DNA of 64,000 nucleotides from NCBI GenBank assembly GCA_013407085.1, contig JACCGJ010018221.1, positions 62,001 to 126,000 on the forward strand. Reading direction: 5' to 3'. Under the pieces are notes generated by a model that made no database searches, had not been told where the DNA came from, and was given only the letters and a program-made list of their open reading frames with translations. This DNA comes from Atriophallophorus winterbourni (Eukaryota; Platyhelminthes; Trematoda; Plagiorchiida; Microphallidae). The stretch's first letter is position 1. Every line of letters starts with the position of its first letter. Shown here in pieces: positions 10,431-24,640 of this stretch. The position numbers were made by a program, and so were the translations under genes.

Positions 10431-13024
10431 GCTTTCACGTATGACAATAATCTTTAGCAATATTTTTGAAATTTCTTTTAAACTTCCGACACAATGTACA
10501 TTTTTGTGGGTCTTGTAAAGCATAGCTTTTTACCCGCATATCATCTATGATTAAATGTATGTTTAATCATATATCAGCAATAGGTCTTACTTGATCGAGT
10601 GCATACTTTAAGTTACCCGGCAAATATCGTAACTGTATCGGAAAATAGTCCTTCGAAATCAATCGAACCAGCAGCATGTTCCTCAACTATTTTTCGCTAA
10701 ATGAATTCATAGTTTTCCGATACTCACATTTACTTCTTGTGATTAATAAAGCAATATTGGACTTTGATTACAAAAGCTGACCACGATGCGCATTTTGCCT
10801 TTTTCATTCATAAAATTGAACCACGCAAACAGGCAAAACAAATACTTGCTTTTGTTCACATTCAACATCTTCCAATTCAACAATTAGAGAATTCAAATTT
10901 TAATTAAAGATTCGACGCGTGTCTCTCGATTACTTAGTTCATTATATACTTTCATTCGACGACGATGAATTTTTCTCGTGGTTACGCGCATTTGCGACCG
11001 ATTTCTGGTAATGGGTTTTCCCAGATTAATCGCATAAGCTAATCACGTTTACAACTGGCCATTCTCGTCAGTGAATTGATTAAGACATTACGCAACAGAC
11101 TGGTCGGATAAACGAGAACGTCGCGTTATCGTACTCGTACGACCAAGTCTGCAAGCATTCTCCATTCACAACCGAACAAGACGAATATGTTGCGATGCTT
11201 GTTGGTCCAATCTTTTTTCGACAACTGACTGCGTTGTCGTTTCGTGACAGTAGGCATCAGACATCTAATCCATCAAATGGTGTCACAAAAATATTACGAC
11301 AATTATCTGCAGACAAATGCAGGCTGATCAATGCAACTTTTTATCCCCATTCGCCGATCTATTGGATTCCTATTCGTTTTCTTGCTACATTGCTTAATCA
11401 TTAATTTCGGTGCATGATTTCTGTTGTTTAAATTGGATGACTGGTGGAACAGTTTATTCTGAATCAATCTTATTAGCAAGCAGTTAATGATCTTTGTAAA
11501 GAAATATTTCATTGCAAAATATTTCGTAATGCTTTAAATATGCCCGTAAATTTCCATCCCAAGTGAACGATGTAATTGAAAATTTACTAAAAATTTGATA
11601 AAGAAATACACGAGAATTTGGCAATTTCGAGAAATTTTACATTCCTTACGTGATGTTTTATATTATTATAATGACATTCGGTCATTTGGGAGATAAAAAT
11701 TAAGGCACCTTGCAAGAAATTCTGAGCATCACGATCAAGCAAACTCTATAACAATGATCTACGGTTAAGCGTTCGCTATAAGATGACCAGGATTTACAAA
11801 CTAATGGAATGAAGTAAATCACGATTACTGTGCATCGTAATATGCATAATCGCAATTTCATATTGATAACCTACAAACAATAAGCCATTGAAGTTTAATT
11901 TACAACAACATTTCCTATGAAATTTAACTCACTTATCGCATTCTAACTCGGACTTCGTCTCTATTCATCAAAATGTCAAACTTTGCAGGGCCCAATGAAA
12001 AATTATCAGCGAACACGATTTGCTCAAAATGACTATGGCCATTATTTTGCAAAATAATCAGACTGCAATCACTCATCACATTACCATGGTAACCATCTTC
12101 GCCGGTTGCATGAGGAATATTTGAATTCCTTATAAAATTAATCATAGTGCACACGAAATCGCAATGCGTAGATATTTTGCTTTACCTAAAATTGACCACG
12201 ATTAAAATCCAACTCTAGTTTACTGATAATACACGCGAGCATAAGTTTATCCATGGATAAATAGACAATTCAAAAATACAAGTTAAATGATTATCATGAT
12301 ATTTTCCTAATATTATATAACCTCTTTTTAATCACTTCGCTTTGATCCAGTTCAATTATTACCTATTCTTTTCGTTTCTGGTGCAGGTGAAGACGATCCT
12401 GAGCTTTTTTCCCATCTTTACTTTACACTTGCTTGCCAGAAATTCTGTTAGACGGACTTGATAAATGGACAACGCAAATCGTGTTTCTGATCTCAGTTAT
12501 TTGAAAGACGCGCTAGATTCCCTCCAAAATTACTTACTACCTTTCAGTAACAGGTTGCCAACCACTTACCAATGGGCTATTCAAAAACCTAACATTTGGT
12601 ACAGAATGACATGTCTACCTTTAAACCATGCGATTCAGAGACTCGATCCGAGCTGTGATAACCTTGAGATATTTCAAAGCGTTGAAATAGAACGCCGTAT
12701 TATCCCGATGAGTTACGTGCACAAGGGTTTTATATGAACCGAGCGCAAATAACATTCAGCCTAATTTTTGATTAATGGATTACGTTTGGCTGTTAACATA
12801 TTTTGCATCTACTTATTGAAAATCAAACCAGTTTATAGAACAAGGGAGTAAGGAGAGTATTTGTCTACATCGATGGGTCGAACTAATTCGATATTCGGTG
12901 TATATATAATTTGGATTGCGGTATGCATTAAAATTTTCTATCGCGATATTTTGTCACAATGATCGCGCGCACTGAATACTTGAGATATTATCAAAGCTAT
13001 CACCAAAATGTTCTGTTGTCGCAC

Positions 13025-13105
13025 GATTCTTATCACATATACCGCACGACCGGTTTCATGCTGTTTGAGCTATTCAGGGACGGACTGCACGATTTGGATC
13101 CGTGA
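13025..13105 (-). repeat. Hammerhead-like dispersed repeat, copy D
   Basis: On the minus strand: CTGAATA (13077-13071, one core base off CUGANGA), 13 nt with GCT..AGC arms around CAAAC, GAAA, then the full palindromic stem III ACCGGT and a GTC triplet with predicted cleavage between 13048 and 13047. The CUGANGA change suggests it is inactive. Confidence 0.6.
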
Positions 13106-14127
13106 AATTTGAAACATTGGAATTATGGAAGGAAAAAATTAATTCTGAAATTATCAAAATTACAGCTTGACACTAATAGATAAAAATGAAAATATAAATC
13201 AGCACGAAAAACGTTATTGGAAAATATACAAATTATAGTAAGAAAAATATGTTGACCGTAATAAAACGCATTTCTTTGGTCAAGGTATCATGATGTAAAT
13301 GGAATTAAGGAACTTAGTCGTATTAAAGTTCTCAAAGATACTAGGATATGTTCAAAGATTTATTCATAGAATATATGCCGGTAAAAAATATATGCTGTAC
13401 ATGACTAAACAAAATGTACATTGGGTCGGATGGTAAAAAACTATCATAAAATATTGTCATAGATTACTCTCAAACGTAAATAACATACTTTTCCATAAGA
13501 ACATCTAGTGATTTTTTAAATGCGATACTTGTATTAGGTTGTACTACCTGAACAGTTAAACTATTAAAAAATTGCACAGCGCTGATACAAAATGCGCACT
13601 TGTAGCATTTTAACCTGCTGTGCTATTAATAGAGTTCAAATGGGTGACCACGCAGTTGCGTTTTATGAGAGATATATAACAAAATGTCTGTGATGGATTG
13701 TTTGATTAGTTGAGAACTATCCAAATGGAGATTAATACTCCTCATTATCGCCTATATTATGTCTAATACAGTGGGGCATTTCGTAGGGTTAATAAGAAAA
13801 TAGAACGAGGAGCTTTACCGCTCTGGGATCTGGAGTTTTCAATAGATGAATACCTTTATAACCAATGATCCAATGCGTGTATAGCCTATTCTTTATGGAG
13901 CCGGATTCAGTTAAGTTCAATGCGTTACGTGAATACGTTTAAGATGTAATAATTCTAATGATGAAAGTCATGCCACATCAACTTTAGATGAAGATCAACA
14001 TTCAAAATTAACGAAGATGGTCAACTAAATGGTAAACATTATCTCTTCGTCATTTTCATGTGGATATATTTTTACTTTTTCATCCTGAAAAGCACAAGAT
14101 ATCAATACACTTCATTACTTCCAATAG

Positions 14128-14279
14128 GATTGCGATGGAGACACTCCAATTCATGACGCGATTGCTGGACAAAATTTGGAAATGGTGGAGCTTTTGCTGA
14201 AACACAACCCAGATTTGACGATCACGAATAACGCGGGACAAAATGCACTGCATTGTGCCACCGTGCTAGGAAATGTAGC
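14128..14279 (+). CDS. MIB1: MIB exon: ankyrin repeat 4
   Basis: Starts phase 0 after CCAATAG and encodes DCDGDTPIHDAIAGQNLEMV, a helix pair, DLTITNNAGQNALH and the start of the next repeat. DGDTPIHDAI and TITNN.G.NALH are hallmark MIB1 ankyrin motifs. It ends in phase 2 at GTGAGT (14280). The split codon GC|A is completed exactly by the exon at 45911, reading GNVAIVRALL. Confidence 0.93.
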
Positions 14280-17200
14280 GTGAGTTTTTCTCACATCTGT
14301 TTACATTTGACAGATTTTACTTGGCTATGCATTGTAATCATTCGAATTTGAAAATTATTTCTATCATCCACACGACCCCGAGTCGAAAGAAAGTAGAATG
14401 CTTCATTCAACGTGTGTAACCCCACATTTTTGTAAGTTGGAAATGGAAATGGTTTGTTGGCGTCCTTCGGTCAATAATGAGCATGCATATATATCGCCAA
14501 TGCCTGATATTCTTACACTCAACACCTTTGCCATTATGTGAGATACAATCTCTTCCAAAATGCTCACAGCGATACGCCGTAGCCGGTGGTCCAGCAACCT
14601 TTGCGCGGGTTGATATCCGTTTTGCAACCGCAAGCTGTACCCGTTTAGCTTCAAGAGGACACATTAAATTATGCCCCTAAACGGAGCCAGCGGTTAATAA
14701 CAAGGTCCCCCACACTATCTTATAAGTACAGAGTTTAAAAATATGCAATAAGTAGTTCCGAAGGTGAAGTGTGAAAAAAACAAATCAATTTTGTTCAACC
14801 AAATGTGGATTGCTTGCTAATGAGATTTTAAAAAAAATGTTACGTCAAAAAATTGAAACAAGTGGTTTTGATTGCTCCTTGTGAGGTTACATTTTATTAT
14901 TTTATTGTCGTATGCTTAATAACGCAACCATATATTGCTTATTGCAAATCTTTTAGGTTGGCGATACAAAATAAATAGATATTAAGTGTTAGATTTGTCG
15001 ATTCATGTAAGTTGTCGATATTGCAAAGAATTCGATAATGGCATGATAAAAATGTAGTTTGAAGAAGACATCTCATGATTGATGTTCCAACTTAGAGTTT
15101 GAGGAGTGTCATCTAGTCTTTAGTTTTTTTTAAATTAAAACTTTATAGCCATGGCAACCACATTGTTACATTCACTGTGTTGTGGACTAACACGTTCTGT
15201 TGGCAATACAATTTGATGTGGTTCGATTTCACTTTTGGGTGTTGGAACCAGCAATTGTCGTAAATCTAATGTTACTTGCATCACCTTTGAATTGGGCTAA
15301 AAGTGAAATATCAAACAATAACATATTTTCGCATGATTGCGTATTTATGAAAACGCACGAGCTAGGTGTTTCTGCTTTAGTTCTCTGGCTACTTGCCAGA
15401 ATAATTTGATCAGGCAACAAATTATTTCTAGTTGGCCTTATTTTTATGCTAATCACAATAATCAAAACTCAACATGTTTTCTTGGATATTGAATCTTGAA
15501 GATTGCAAACCGCACACACACAGTTTTGCCCTGCTTTCTAGACGGAAACTACATGAGATTCATAAATCAATGTTGTTGCCGAAATATCCGTTTGCCATTC
15601 TCTTCATACGTTTTCAAATTTTCCATGGACATCTTGCTCCCTGCGTTAAGACAAGCGTAATTAAAGCACGATGTCCGGAAAATAATGTAAGTATTCTGAG
15701 TAACATGTTTTTGTCATTCAAGTTTGCCAACGATTTGTTTCGAAGCCTCACCTTACCAATTGAAACTCGGGAAAAATTGAGTTCGTAATCAACGATTTTC
15801 CCGCCTTTTTGTATTCCCGACTGCCTCAATTTCCATTACGGAAATTTCGTTGCCTAGGTTACGTTGCATTTTCACATTAAAATAAATGTTCGATACCCTG
15901 GGTCACCGATTTCAGGCGTGTATCTGTTGTATGTATGGTGACCACTATAAATAACCTGGAATTATTTAGGTATTTCATGTAAGTTATATGCTGTATAAGA
16001 ATAAAAAGTGAATCAGAAGCAAAATTTTCAGAATGAGGTGACAAAATATGAAATAAAAACCATTAAGGTGTGGAGCTAAGATAAGGATAATGAAGTTCCT
16101 GTAATAGTAAAATGCTTAGGCTTTTGATCGATATGAGAGCAAAGTTGCTTGGCAGCCACAAAATGTTTGCACATTCGGTTTGAACCAATAGCAAGATTAG
16201 GATTTGTAAATACCAAATGTTTGCTTTCTCTCTGTCGATATTGTAATATTCCATTGCTGACAGTCTGAAACGGGGATGAAGATTTCGCACACAGTTTTTC
16301 GAAATGCTTCGCGATTATCTGTATGAAGTTCACCGCCTAAGATAAAACATAGACGACAAAGCTTTTGTTTTTTTGAAATAATCAATTTCCGACTTCGACT
16401 TATTTTACTAAATTTGTTCGCATCTAAAATCAAGCTAGCCATGAATGTTTATTATTCAGTTAATTTTTAAAATCTGATATAGGTTTGAAGGTCATTATGG
16501 TGTTTGCCGGGATTCTAAAATCTCACAAACGCTGTTCGAATTCAGCTAAAATCGACAAAACTGCAACACCAGGATTTTTCCACATGATAACAAAGTCATC
16601 TAACGACAATTGCTTTCTGCCTACCATCACCGGAGTAATTTTGCTTCGTCGTACACGTAACATGAACATCTAAACTAGAAATTCTGATAATAATGTACAA
16701 ACCGCTAAGTAACTTAGGTTGACCAAACAGGGTTTACTGGTCAACGCGCTTGGAATATCAACCCACAGCCTGTTCAAATCAATTTACTTCACAGCTCATA
16801 ATTCTGGACTGTAGCCGTAAGGCTGACCAAACGCTGTTTGGCACAAGCAGGTGAAATCCCTCTTAAAACACAACCTGTCAGTGGATGTCGTAGCTCGTTA
16901 CATTCTAAGCGATGCAAATACTCGGTGGTCCGTTGTCTTAAAGTGTACAGCACGGTATCGTAATTTCGGATAATTGGTTAACATCTTCCTGAAACATTAT
17001 AATGCATGCTCACTTCCCAAGCACTTGGATTGCTTGAATTTTGTGTAAGATCAGGCGCCGCAGGAAGACTTGGTGCATTGTGTGGCCAACACCAGTTGAT
17101 GATATCCGTGTTTAACACGGACTGTTGTCACCGGATGAAAGCGTTTATGATTACCGATTTGTATCTTCCATAGACATTCAGGCCTTCCTTCTCAGTATAT

Positions 17201-19362
17201 TTATGCATCTTTTGTAATTATTTCATGAATGGCAAGCTGCACTCATTATGGAAATACTTTTTGTTCTGTATTCACAATGGTCATCCGGTTAAAAGCAAGA
17301 TTACAATCATTTTGGTTATCAGAACACGTAGCTTTTATAAATATTTTTTATTTTGTTTACAACAAAAAGTCAGATAATATCAGAGCCGTCAGTCGATCTC
17401 TAAAAAATGACCGGTGAAACCTGAAACTGCTGTCCTTCCAGGAGTGCTTGTCGCATCACTTATCGTATAGATCCGAGATTTATCTTTGAAAAAGCATTCA
17501 ATAAACACATGGTCAAAAACAGATGAAAAATTATTAAGTATAAATACTATGAGCCTTTTGATTAGGGTAAGTCAGAAAAATGATTAGTCAATAGAAAGTG
17601 GCCTTCATACAACACTGCCAATACATCGAATCCGGTAGATCAGCATTTCCGTTTCAACTCTTCGGAGAAATCTCATTTCATCGCTACCTTATTTCCGATA
17701 TCATTCCTCGTCGCATCCCAAATTAGGAAAACATTCGCCATTAAATTGATAAATTTGTAGCGAAAATAACATGGTTTTCGTGGAACAACGAGTTGCATCA
17801 ATAAATTTTTAATAATGCACAGAATGATTACACGGTTCTAGCTTGGATAATATGTAAACACTCTAAAACTATATCAAAATAATTTTTATCTGTTTGTAGA
17901 ATAGACAAGTTAAACCTCAAACATTAAAATAAACAAGCTTTTATATTAAACTAAGGAGTTTTAAATAAAACATCAAAATTCTGAAAACAAAAATTCCAAA
18001 TTGTATCTTGCTTCCTATAATAGCTAAATGGCTAAAATACTTATAGTGGTGTAATGGTGGTTTAACGGTCGTAAAAATTAGTACGAGTCGGAAACCGGGT
18101 CACATAAGGTTAAGAAATCTAATTTCAAAAACTTTATTTCTGCAACCGTGAAATCAAATGGCTGTCACTCTCGTGTGTGGCTCACAATTCGAGGTGAACT
18201 ACTCTATTCCTATGAGATAATGGTTTACGTGATATAGAACTTGATACCCTAAGGCTAGATCGCTGGCTTAATATTTAAGGCGAAATAATAGGCGTCAAAA
18301 TAGCAGCCTCCCATAAATGGTGAAAAGACATTTATATGGATTTTCATGGCGACAAAAATTTGAATTAGTCTCCAAATGTAATACACAAAAGTCGAATGAA
18401 ATTTTCCATCCACCGGCATTGGTACGAAAACCATGATTTTGGATCATCTAAATTATTGAACGTTTGCGACAACAACTCATAGTAAACATACCAACATACA
18501 ATTTGTAGTTAGGGTTTTGATTGCTATTACTTATAAACCGATTCCTATATAAAATATACAGAATGAATGCAACGAGCTAAGCAAGATACATTGTTCCCCG
18601 TACACAAAATTGATCCACATGCCAGAAGATTTTCGAACAGCACTGCATTTTGACTATACTTGTTGGAAACGGTTGGAATCATTTGTGAAAATTTGTCGCG
18701 ATATTATGTGAAGAAGTAATATAGCCGTCAAGGAAATTTCACCCTTTCAATCGCTCGCGTATTCCCTGGTAACTTAAATTATTTTATTGAAAAATCTTAA
18801 AACCTTGTTTGATATCGGTAATTTAACATGCAATTTCTTTTGGAACTAATTCGAAAGTAATGTGTTCTACATTTTTTGATTGATTGTGACACACCTCATT
18901 AACAACGAAATGATTTTGACATTTCCTGTGATCTTAATTTCCCGCGCAATTTCACCAAGTCACCTTGATTGCATACTGACATTTATGTGGGAGAATGTTA
19001 AAAAACCGCACAAAACTGTACGAAATGTTTCATAACAGTTGATTAAAAATGTTCGTACTATTCATTTATATATCAAAGATCTATTCCATTTCAAAATGCA
19101 TATATAATGCAAATTATTTCGCCATATACATTGATCTATATAAATTTGCACAAAAGGTAGACTCAGCTACCTAATCGCGAAGCCATGTTAGCACAAAATG
19201 CGTTTTCTTATTTCAAATAAGTGTTTTGGGACGCTCATAAATTAATACACCGATACTGGCCAATCTTTGCATTAAGCTATTCACTAAAAATCCTGGGAAC
19301 CTTTCTAATTAAAATACCAATGATGTCGTCGAGAAATCCGCGCTAGTTTATTTAAACTTCTT

Positions 19363-19684
19363 ATGTCAGTGACCGAGGTTGCGGAATTCCGGCTTACATT
19401 TCTCGATGAAGCGGAAACAAAGAAATCTCGTTTGCACCTTGAAAGTTTGTGCTCCGAACGCGAATGGATCAATTGCGAATCCGGAAGTATCGTTGCCAGA
19501 CAATGCACTTGTGTAGATGTTGCCTGAGAGAATTGGCAGTTGAATTATATTTTACCAACCGGTCACGCCCATTTTGGAGCCAGCGACGTTTTATTAACCA
19601 CCGTCTCATCCGCTACGGCCATTGGCACGGTCCCTTTGTTGTTTTCGGCCAATCGATCTTTGTTGACTTGTCCTCATTCCAGAT
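19363..19684 (+). pseudogene. Coding-like island, unrecognised, one internal stop
   Basis: An ATG frame gives 54 residues beginning MSVTEVAEFRLTFLDEAETK, stops at TGA (19525), then stays open in the same frame for about 52 more codons (HAHFGASDVLLTTVSSA within it). Base composition is richer in G+C than the flanks. A possible acceptor (ATGTCAG) ends at 19370. I recognise no family. It may be a decayed nested gene or transposon piece, or chance. Confidence 0.25.
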
Positions 19685-20559
19685 GATCATGTCGTGGGCT
19701 TACTTGAAACTGTACAAACGCGCGTCACATCGACAAAATGAAACAAATATTCAGTATTACAAATTAGCGCACAAGCCGAATTCGTTCAACTCCGATATTT
19801 AACGTGAGAGTTCACAAAAATGATTTGGTCTTAATTCAATTTCTAACCACTGATCCACAATCTATGAGCTCATCATCCATGACCTAACAATCGAACGCCG
19901 TTCTGACTTTGTGCGAAAACAAATTATTCGCGAATTCGAGGATAAACACTCATTTGCAAAATGAAATTTATCTTTCATGTGGGGACTAAGCTAGGTTCCC
20001 CAGTCGGTGCAATGCATCACCAGTAACTGTTTGGAATATTCTTGAAAAATTCCAATAAAAGCAGATGGCTGATTTTTGTTCAAAGTCATATCCAAAATAT
20101 GCATTTTGTAAAAAAATCTAAAATAAAAAAATCTAGAGCTGATTAACCATGGAACAAAGTTTGTCATACGAGCTGAAATGTAGATAAAAGAACGATAAGG
20201 AAATTTCATCGTGGAATCTGACGATTGAAAAATAATTTCAAAACACATTCAGCTTTTATCTGGTTAGCCAACTCTCTGAATAGTTATTTCCATTTCATGG
20301 TATATATTTAAGCAATAAGATAACCATTTCAACCTGATATTTAGCCTATTATGCTGTGTCGGAATTGCTTCAGCAAACTATCATAGACGATTTCTGCTCC
20401 GACGAGCAAGGCGAACAAATGAGCCAAATAAGTCAATGCGCAAAATACGTATTAATCTCTCGACCAGTGAGGTCTTTCGTTGATTCATTCATATCCTGTC
20501 ACGTAACGATGGACAATGCAATTCAGTTGTTTATAATGGCATGATGTAGTGGATTAATG

Positions 20560-21255
20560 CGTCTTGTTATTTATGATTTCAATCTGTTTTGAAATTGAGG
20601 TAGTCACTCGATATCTAGATATTAGAATACGTTTCGTAAAATATAAGTGGACATTTAGATTAGTGGAAAATCAGCAGAGCAGTATCATTGTAACAAATAA
20701 ACAGAATCTAATCGTGATGCAATTGGCCATGTTATAAATCTGAAATTAATTTGAGTTTTAGAGAAATAGTAACTTTCATTTCATTTGATCGTAAGCATTA
20801 TTTGCAAAGCATATATATGCAACGTGAAATAATATCGAGTTTGCAAAGGATAGAACATTTTATGCTTAGTAAAGACGGTGGATTTGAGTTTTTCTAATTT
20901 TTATAATAACCGTATAAAACTAAGTTGGAATATTATCGATTAGAAATTCACACGAATCGTATAGGTTCTATCATCAGCGCATCGTGGTGAAAGATGCGAT
21001 GTTCTAAATACTAAATTAATTTGAGTTTTAGAGGCAAGATAGGTTTATAATGCATTGCGTACGAAAGGGTTATGTTCAGTATCAAATAGTATCAAGTGTG
21101 CGAAGTAATGGACATTTTCGGCTTATTAAAAACGACCGATATTTTTTATTTTGATAAGATTTTGGAATTGTAATTGATTACTTTGCACTTAAACAGACAC
21201 ACAAATGGTCTATCATCAGCTTTACGCATTAGTCGATTACAAAATCTAAATTATT
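20560..21255. repeat. Degenerate tandem repeat, period ~270 bp, about 2.5 copies
   Basis: The block ATTAATTTGAGTTTTAGAG recurs at 20745 and 21015, a 270-bp period. Units also share a block like GGACATTTT.GCTTAGTAAA, then ACACGAATCGTATAGGTTC or a related form, then TCTATCATCAGC and GATG..ATGTTCTAAAT. A truncated earlier unit is visible upstream of 20745. No coding frame runs through it. Confidence 0.65.
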
Positions 21256-24200
21256 CTTACAACAGATGCTGTGTATCACCTAACTACAATGGTACTCACT
21301 TAAAGTTCAGTCTTGAATAAAATCATGATTCCCTATGTACAATATTTGTAACAAATATCATTCAAATACCATTTGAAAATTTCGCATATCTATACAAAAA
21401 TATATATATATATTCATTGAAAGCATACATCCTCAAAAGAATGCAAGAATTGTGGGGGAAATAGGTGGCTTAATGTTGAAGGCATTAATGAATCCCTAAA
21501 TTCGAACACGTGCTAACATGGATCGGAGTGAGGGCATGCTTGTTTAATTAGATAAGTTTCGCGTGATATACACTGGATTTACAACACCAAAAACGGGGCA
21601 TGCGGAAGTCCTGGCCAAACTGTATGGCTGGTTGAAAGGGACCAAATGGTGACGCAAAGCAGCGACGTTGTAGCGCACTACTTTTGCGCCAGCATGGATC
21701 GGTTGTCCCCATTTCGGTCCCAAGCAAACAGCATCACAATGTATTTGACCGAAAAATTTGGACAACAAAAAACGATTTCGGGAGAAAATCTGTTGGTGTG
21801 GCGTGACACAACGAGCAAAGCACTGAAACATATACACCCACAGATGCATGGAAAATACCACAAAAGCGATTTTGTTTAAACTGTTTGATCTTTCGTGCAA
21901 TCATCCCGTCTGCGATAACACAAAGTTACAGTTCAGAGTCAAATAAGCTAATCAAACATTATATGATTGCAGTACTGTCGTTGTTAAATACATGAATCTT
22001 AGAAAATTTAGTTGATATAAAGTCTTGCAGTCCATTTTTTCCTATTGTGAGTGATCAACTGCTTCATAGGGATGTTAACCCTTTCATTTGAATATGAAAT
22101 AGACATTGAAGAATTATATTCACTTAAATTAATTAGAAATTTCGGTAATTGTCATGAACTATTGATCAGTTAATCAATTTCACTTCAGTAATATATGCTA
22201 CTCGATTAAATGTAATCTATCATACTCATACAAGTGTCTCGATTTTATAGAATGGATTAAATAAGTTAAACAATATTTTAAGATAAGAAGATTGCATTTG
22301 AGCTGCTAACTAGAAACAGTTATAAACTATTATATATATTCTTATCTTCGTTCTGAAAAGATGGATTATGTTGCTAGGTTGATATACTAGTGAAAAATGC
22401 TGATTTGACACAAACATGTTATTATTCACTGCGAATTATTCTTCGAAAAAATAGTCCTCGCTCATCTATATCTTGAACTGCCTCATTATTTTACAACATA
22501 CTACTACTGTACAAATGATAAACACAACTTTAATGCTAAAATCTATACAATTATTAACTGAATTATATCTGAAACTACTAAGTGTGAAACCTTTCTTACT
22601 TTTTCCGACATTTTCCCGTGACCTAGGATTAATATCGGATTATCCATCTTTTTCTAGCTTGACTACACATTAGACAATCTCAGCCAGACAAACCGGGACA
22701 CATTTCATGCAATATTTCATTTGATTCAATCATTTTTGAACACTCACATAACGATCGTAGGCCAATAAATCGTGTTTTACCTCATGTGCTGATTGAATGA
22801 TTTCCAAGTTACTTGCATAAATTAAGTTTTAATAATTTTGGTTATTTTTTAAAGAAAACTATTTAAAATTCGTTCGTTTGTGATTCGGCACAACAAAGCT
22901 TTCGTAATAGTTTCCGGACCGTAACACAATCCCTTGTATGCAAATTGATCTTGCCACAAAGCCAACGTTCATCTGTCCAAATTACACAATTGCAGCAACA
23001 CAACCTTGGTGACCGCGTTAATTTAGATTGACACACACATTGTTGCTGTTTGGAAAACCAGTCGTTGTAACCTGATCAATGTAACTCGAAACCCATTTAT
23101 CACTTAATGTACTTATCTGATTATCATTATCGGCTCTCACTGTCGGTCGTCAATTCATTCACCTTCATCCCCGAGGGGTCTAATCAACAGTCTCGGTTGA
23201 GTGATTTGGACGGATCAGCGAATGAAAGTTTGTCACATCGACACGCGTCAGGTTGAAACAAACTGCTTTTTGTTTTCCAATTCTTCACTGAAAGTAGGAA
23301 ACTCAAGCGATCTCTTTCAAATTAGAGCTGGGTTGGATTATGGGATAATTTTGGATCGATTATGAGAATATGGGCTGGTAAACCTCGCATAAACATCAAC
23401 ATTGAGTTGTTTTACCCAATATTTACATTTCTTTTGGAGGCTTCTATCGACGTAAAAACAAGTTACTTGAAACCATTGCCAGAGTTAAAATGCATCGTTG
23501 AAACCCATCTTTCCAAATGACTTGGACCGTCAATATTTTGCAAAGTATTATGGTAATTATTTTCGCTTAAATTCGTAAATTAAAATCATTTGATTAACTG
23601 GTTTGGTATTTTAAATCGAGCCTACGTTCTTTCTCATCCAACGCTACTCGTTAAAAAAAACACAAACGCGCGTGAGATGTAGACAAAGCAACACACCCAA
23701 CCCTCTGTCGTGAACAATTAACTTGGAATTCCTCAATAAATGTTTATCATGTATAGTGACTCATGATCGACAGCAAACGTCAGTATCATTTCTTATATTT
23801 CTCATGAACCACTGAGTGACCCATAGAAACATCAATAACGACTATCTGTTCTACTGATTGGAACACTAACTGTAAATTTCATTTATATTTATCCATCTTT
23901 AAAATATTCCATTGCATTTAGCTTCATGACTTGTAAACATGCGTGAGCATATCTGATTACCAAATAGCATGCGATTTATATGATCGCAAATATTAAGAAC
24001 ATGCAAACTCGTGTATACTGTAAGTCCATTCAGTCATTCATATGTATTACATTACTTAACCCTTCAACAGATAATATGTCTAATATTTGGCACCCCACTT
24101 GAGTGCTTTCCAAAGGTTAAAGTTTTTCAACCTGAAATGCATTCACAGTTGTGCTCTTTTCACTTGATGAGTGAACTGGAGAGTGCGAATCAATTCGACT

Positions 24201-24540
24201 TTACCAAACAAGGCACGGCTATAAAAACAAAACTGCGAAATGGCAATAAGCCAACATAATTAATCATTATCGCATGCACTTTGCTTTTAATTTCAATTTT
24301 AAAATAACAATGCGTGCTGTCCACAAAGCTGGCGAAATAATTAGTGCTAATAAAATTTAAAAGCGCGGATCGTCTGCGTAGTTGTTTTGGAATCCCATTA
24401 GTTGAGTTCAAAATTAGGTCATTTATAGTGCTTCTCAATTCCAGCGCACAAATTTTAGGTAATATAAATCGCACCTCAACTACAATGAACTAAGACATAA
24501 GGTGATGATAACCAATTAACATAGTCAAAAATGCGTTGCT

Positions 24541-24640
24541 GCATGCATTTCAATCACACACACACACACACGAGCGGTTTCGTAATGTTTGCACTCGTCA
24601 GGAAGGGTCAGTACGATCAAGATCCGCATGCCGTGTAGTT
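24541..24640 (-). repeat. Hammerhead-like dispersed repeat, copy B (core intact)
   Basis: On the minus strand: CTGACGA (24601-24595), then 13 nt GTGCAAACATTAC, GAAA (24581-24578), a stem III reduced by mutation (ACCGCT) and a CTC triplet with predicted cleavage between 24572 and 24571. The conserved tail is expanded into a CA/TG microsatellite (24555-24571), which also spoils stem I pairing. Core bases are all present; stems I and III look weak. Confidence 0.65.
24555..24571. repeat. (CA)n microsatellite inside the hammerhead-like repeat
   Basis: Directly visible CA run grown from the conserved CACACAC block of the family. Confidence 0.9.

Larger units (their letters stand above)
7285..14127 (+). 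other. Intron, 6.8 kb
   Basis: Non-coding except for a CR1/jockey-like RT relic (9485-10430). It also holds a TA microsatellite (7892-7917) and hammerhead-like copy D (13025-13105). The 90-codon frame at 12465-12737 has no recognisable motif. Nothing else can be supported. Confidence 0.6.

Noticed and set aside
12465..12737. 90-codon frame with a possible acceptor upstream.
   Set aside because: No donor, no motif, and the MIB exons on both sides already join in phase without it.
20965..20985. CTGATGA on the minus strand within the tandem repeat.
   Set aside because: No GAAA at 13 nt and no stem III or cleavage triplet.
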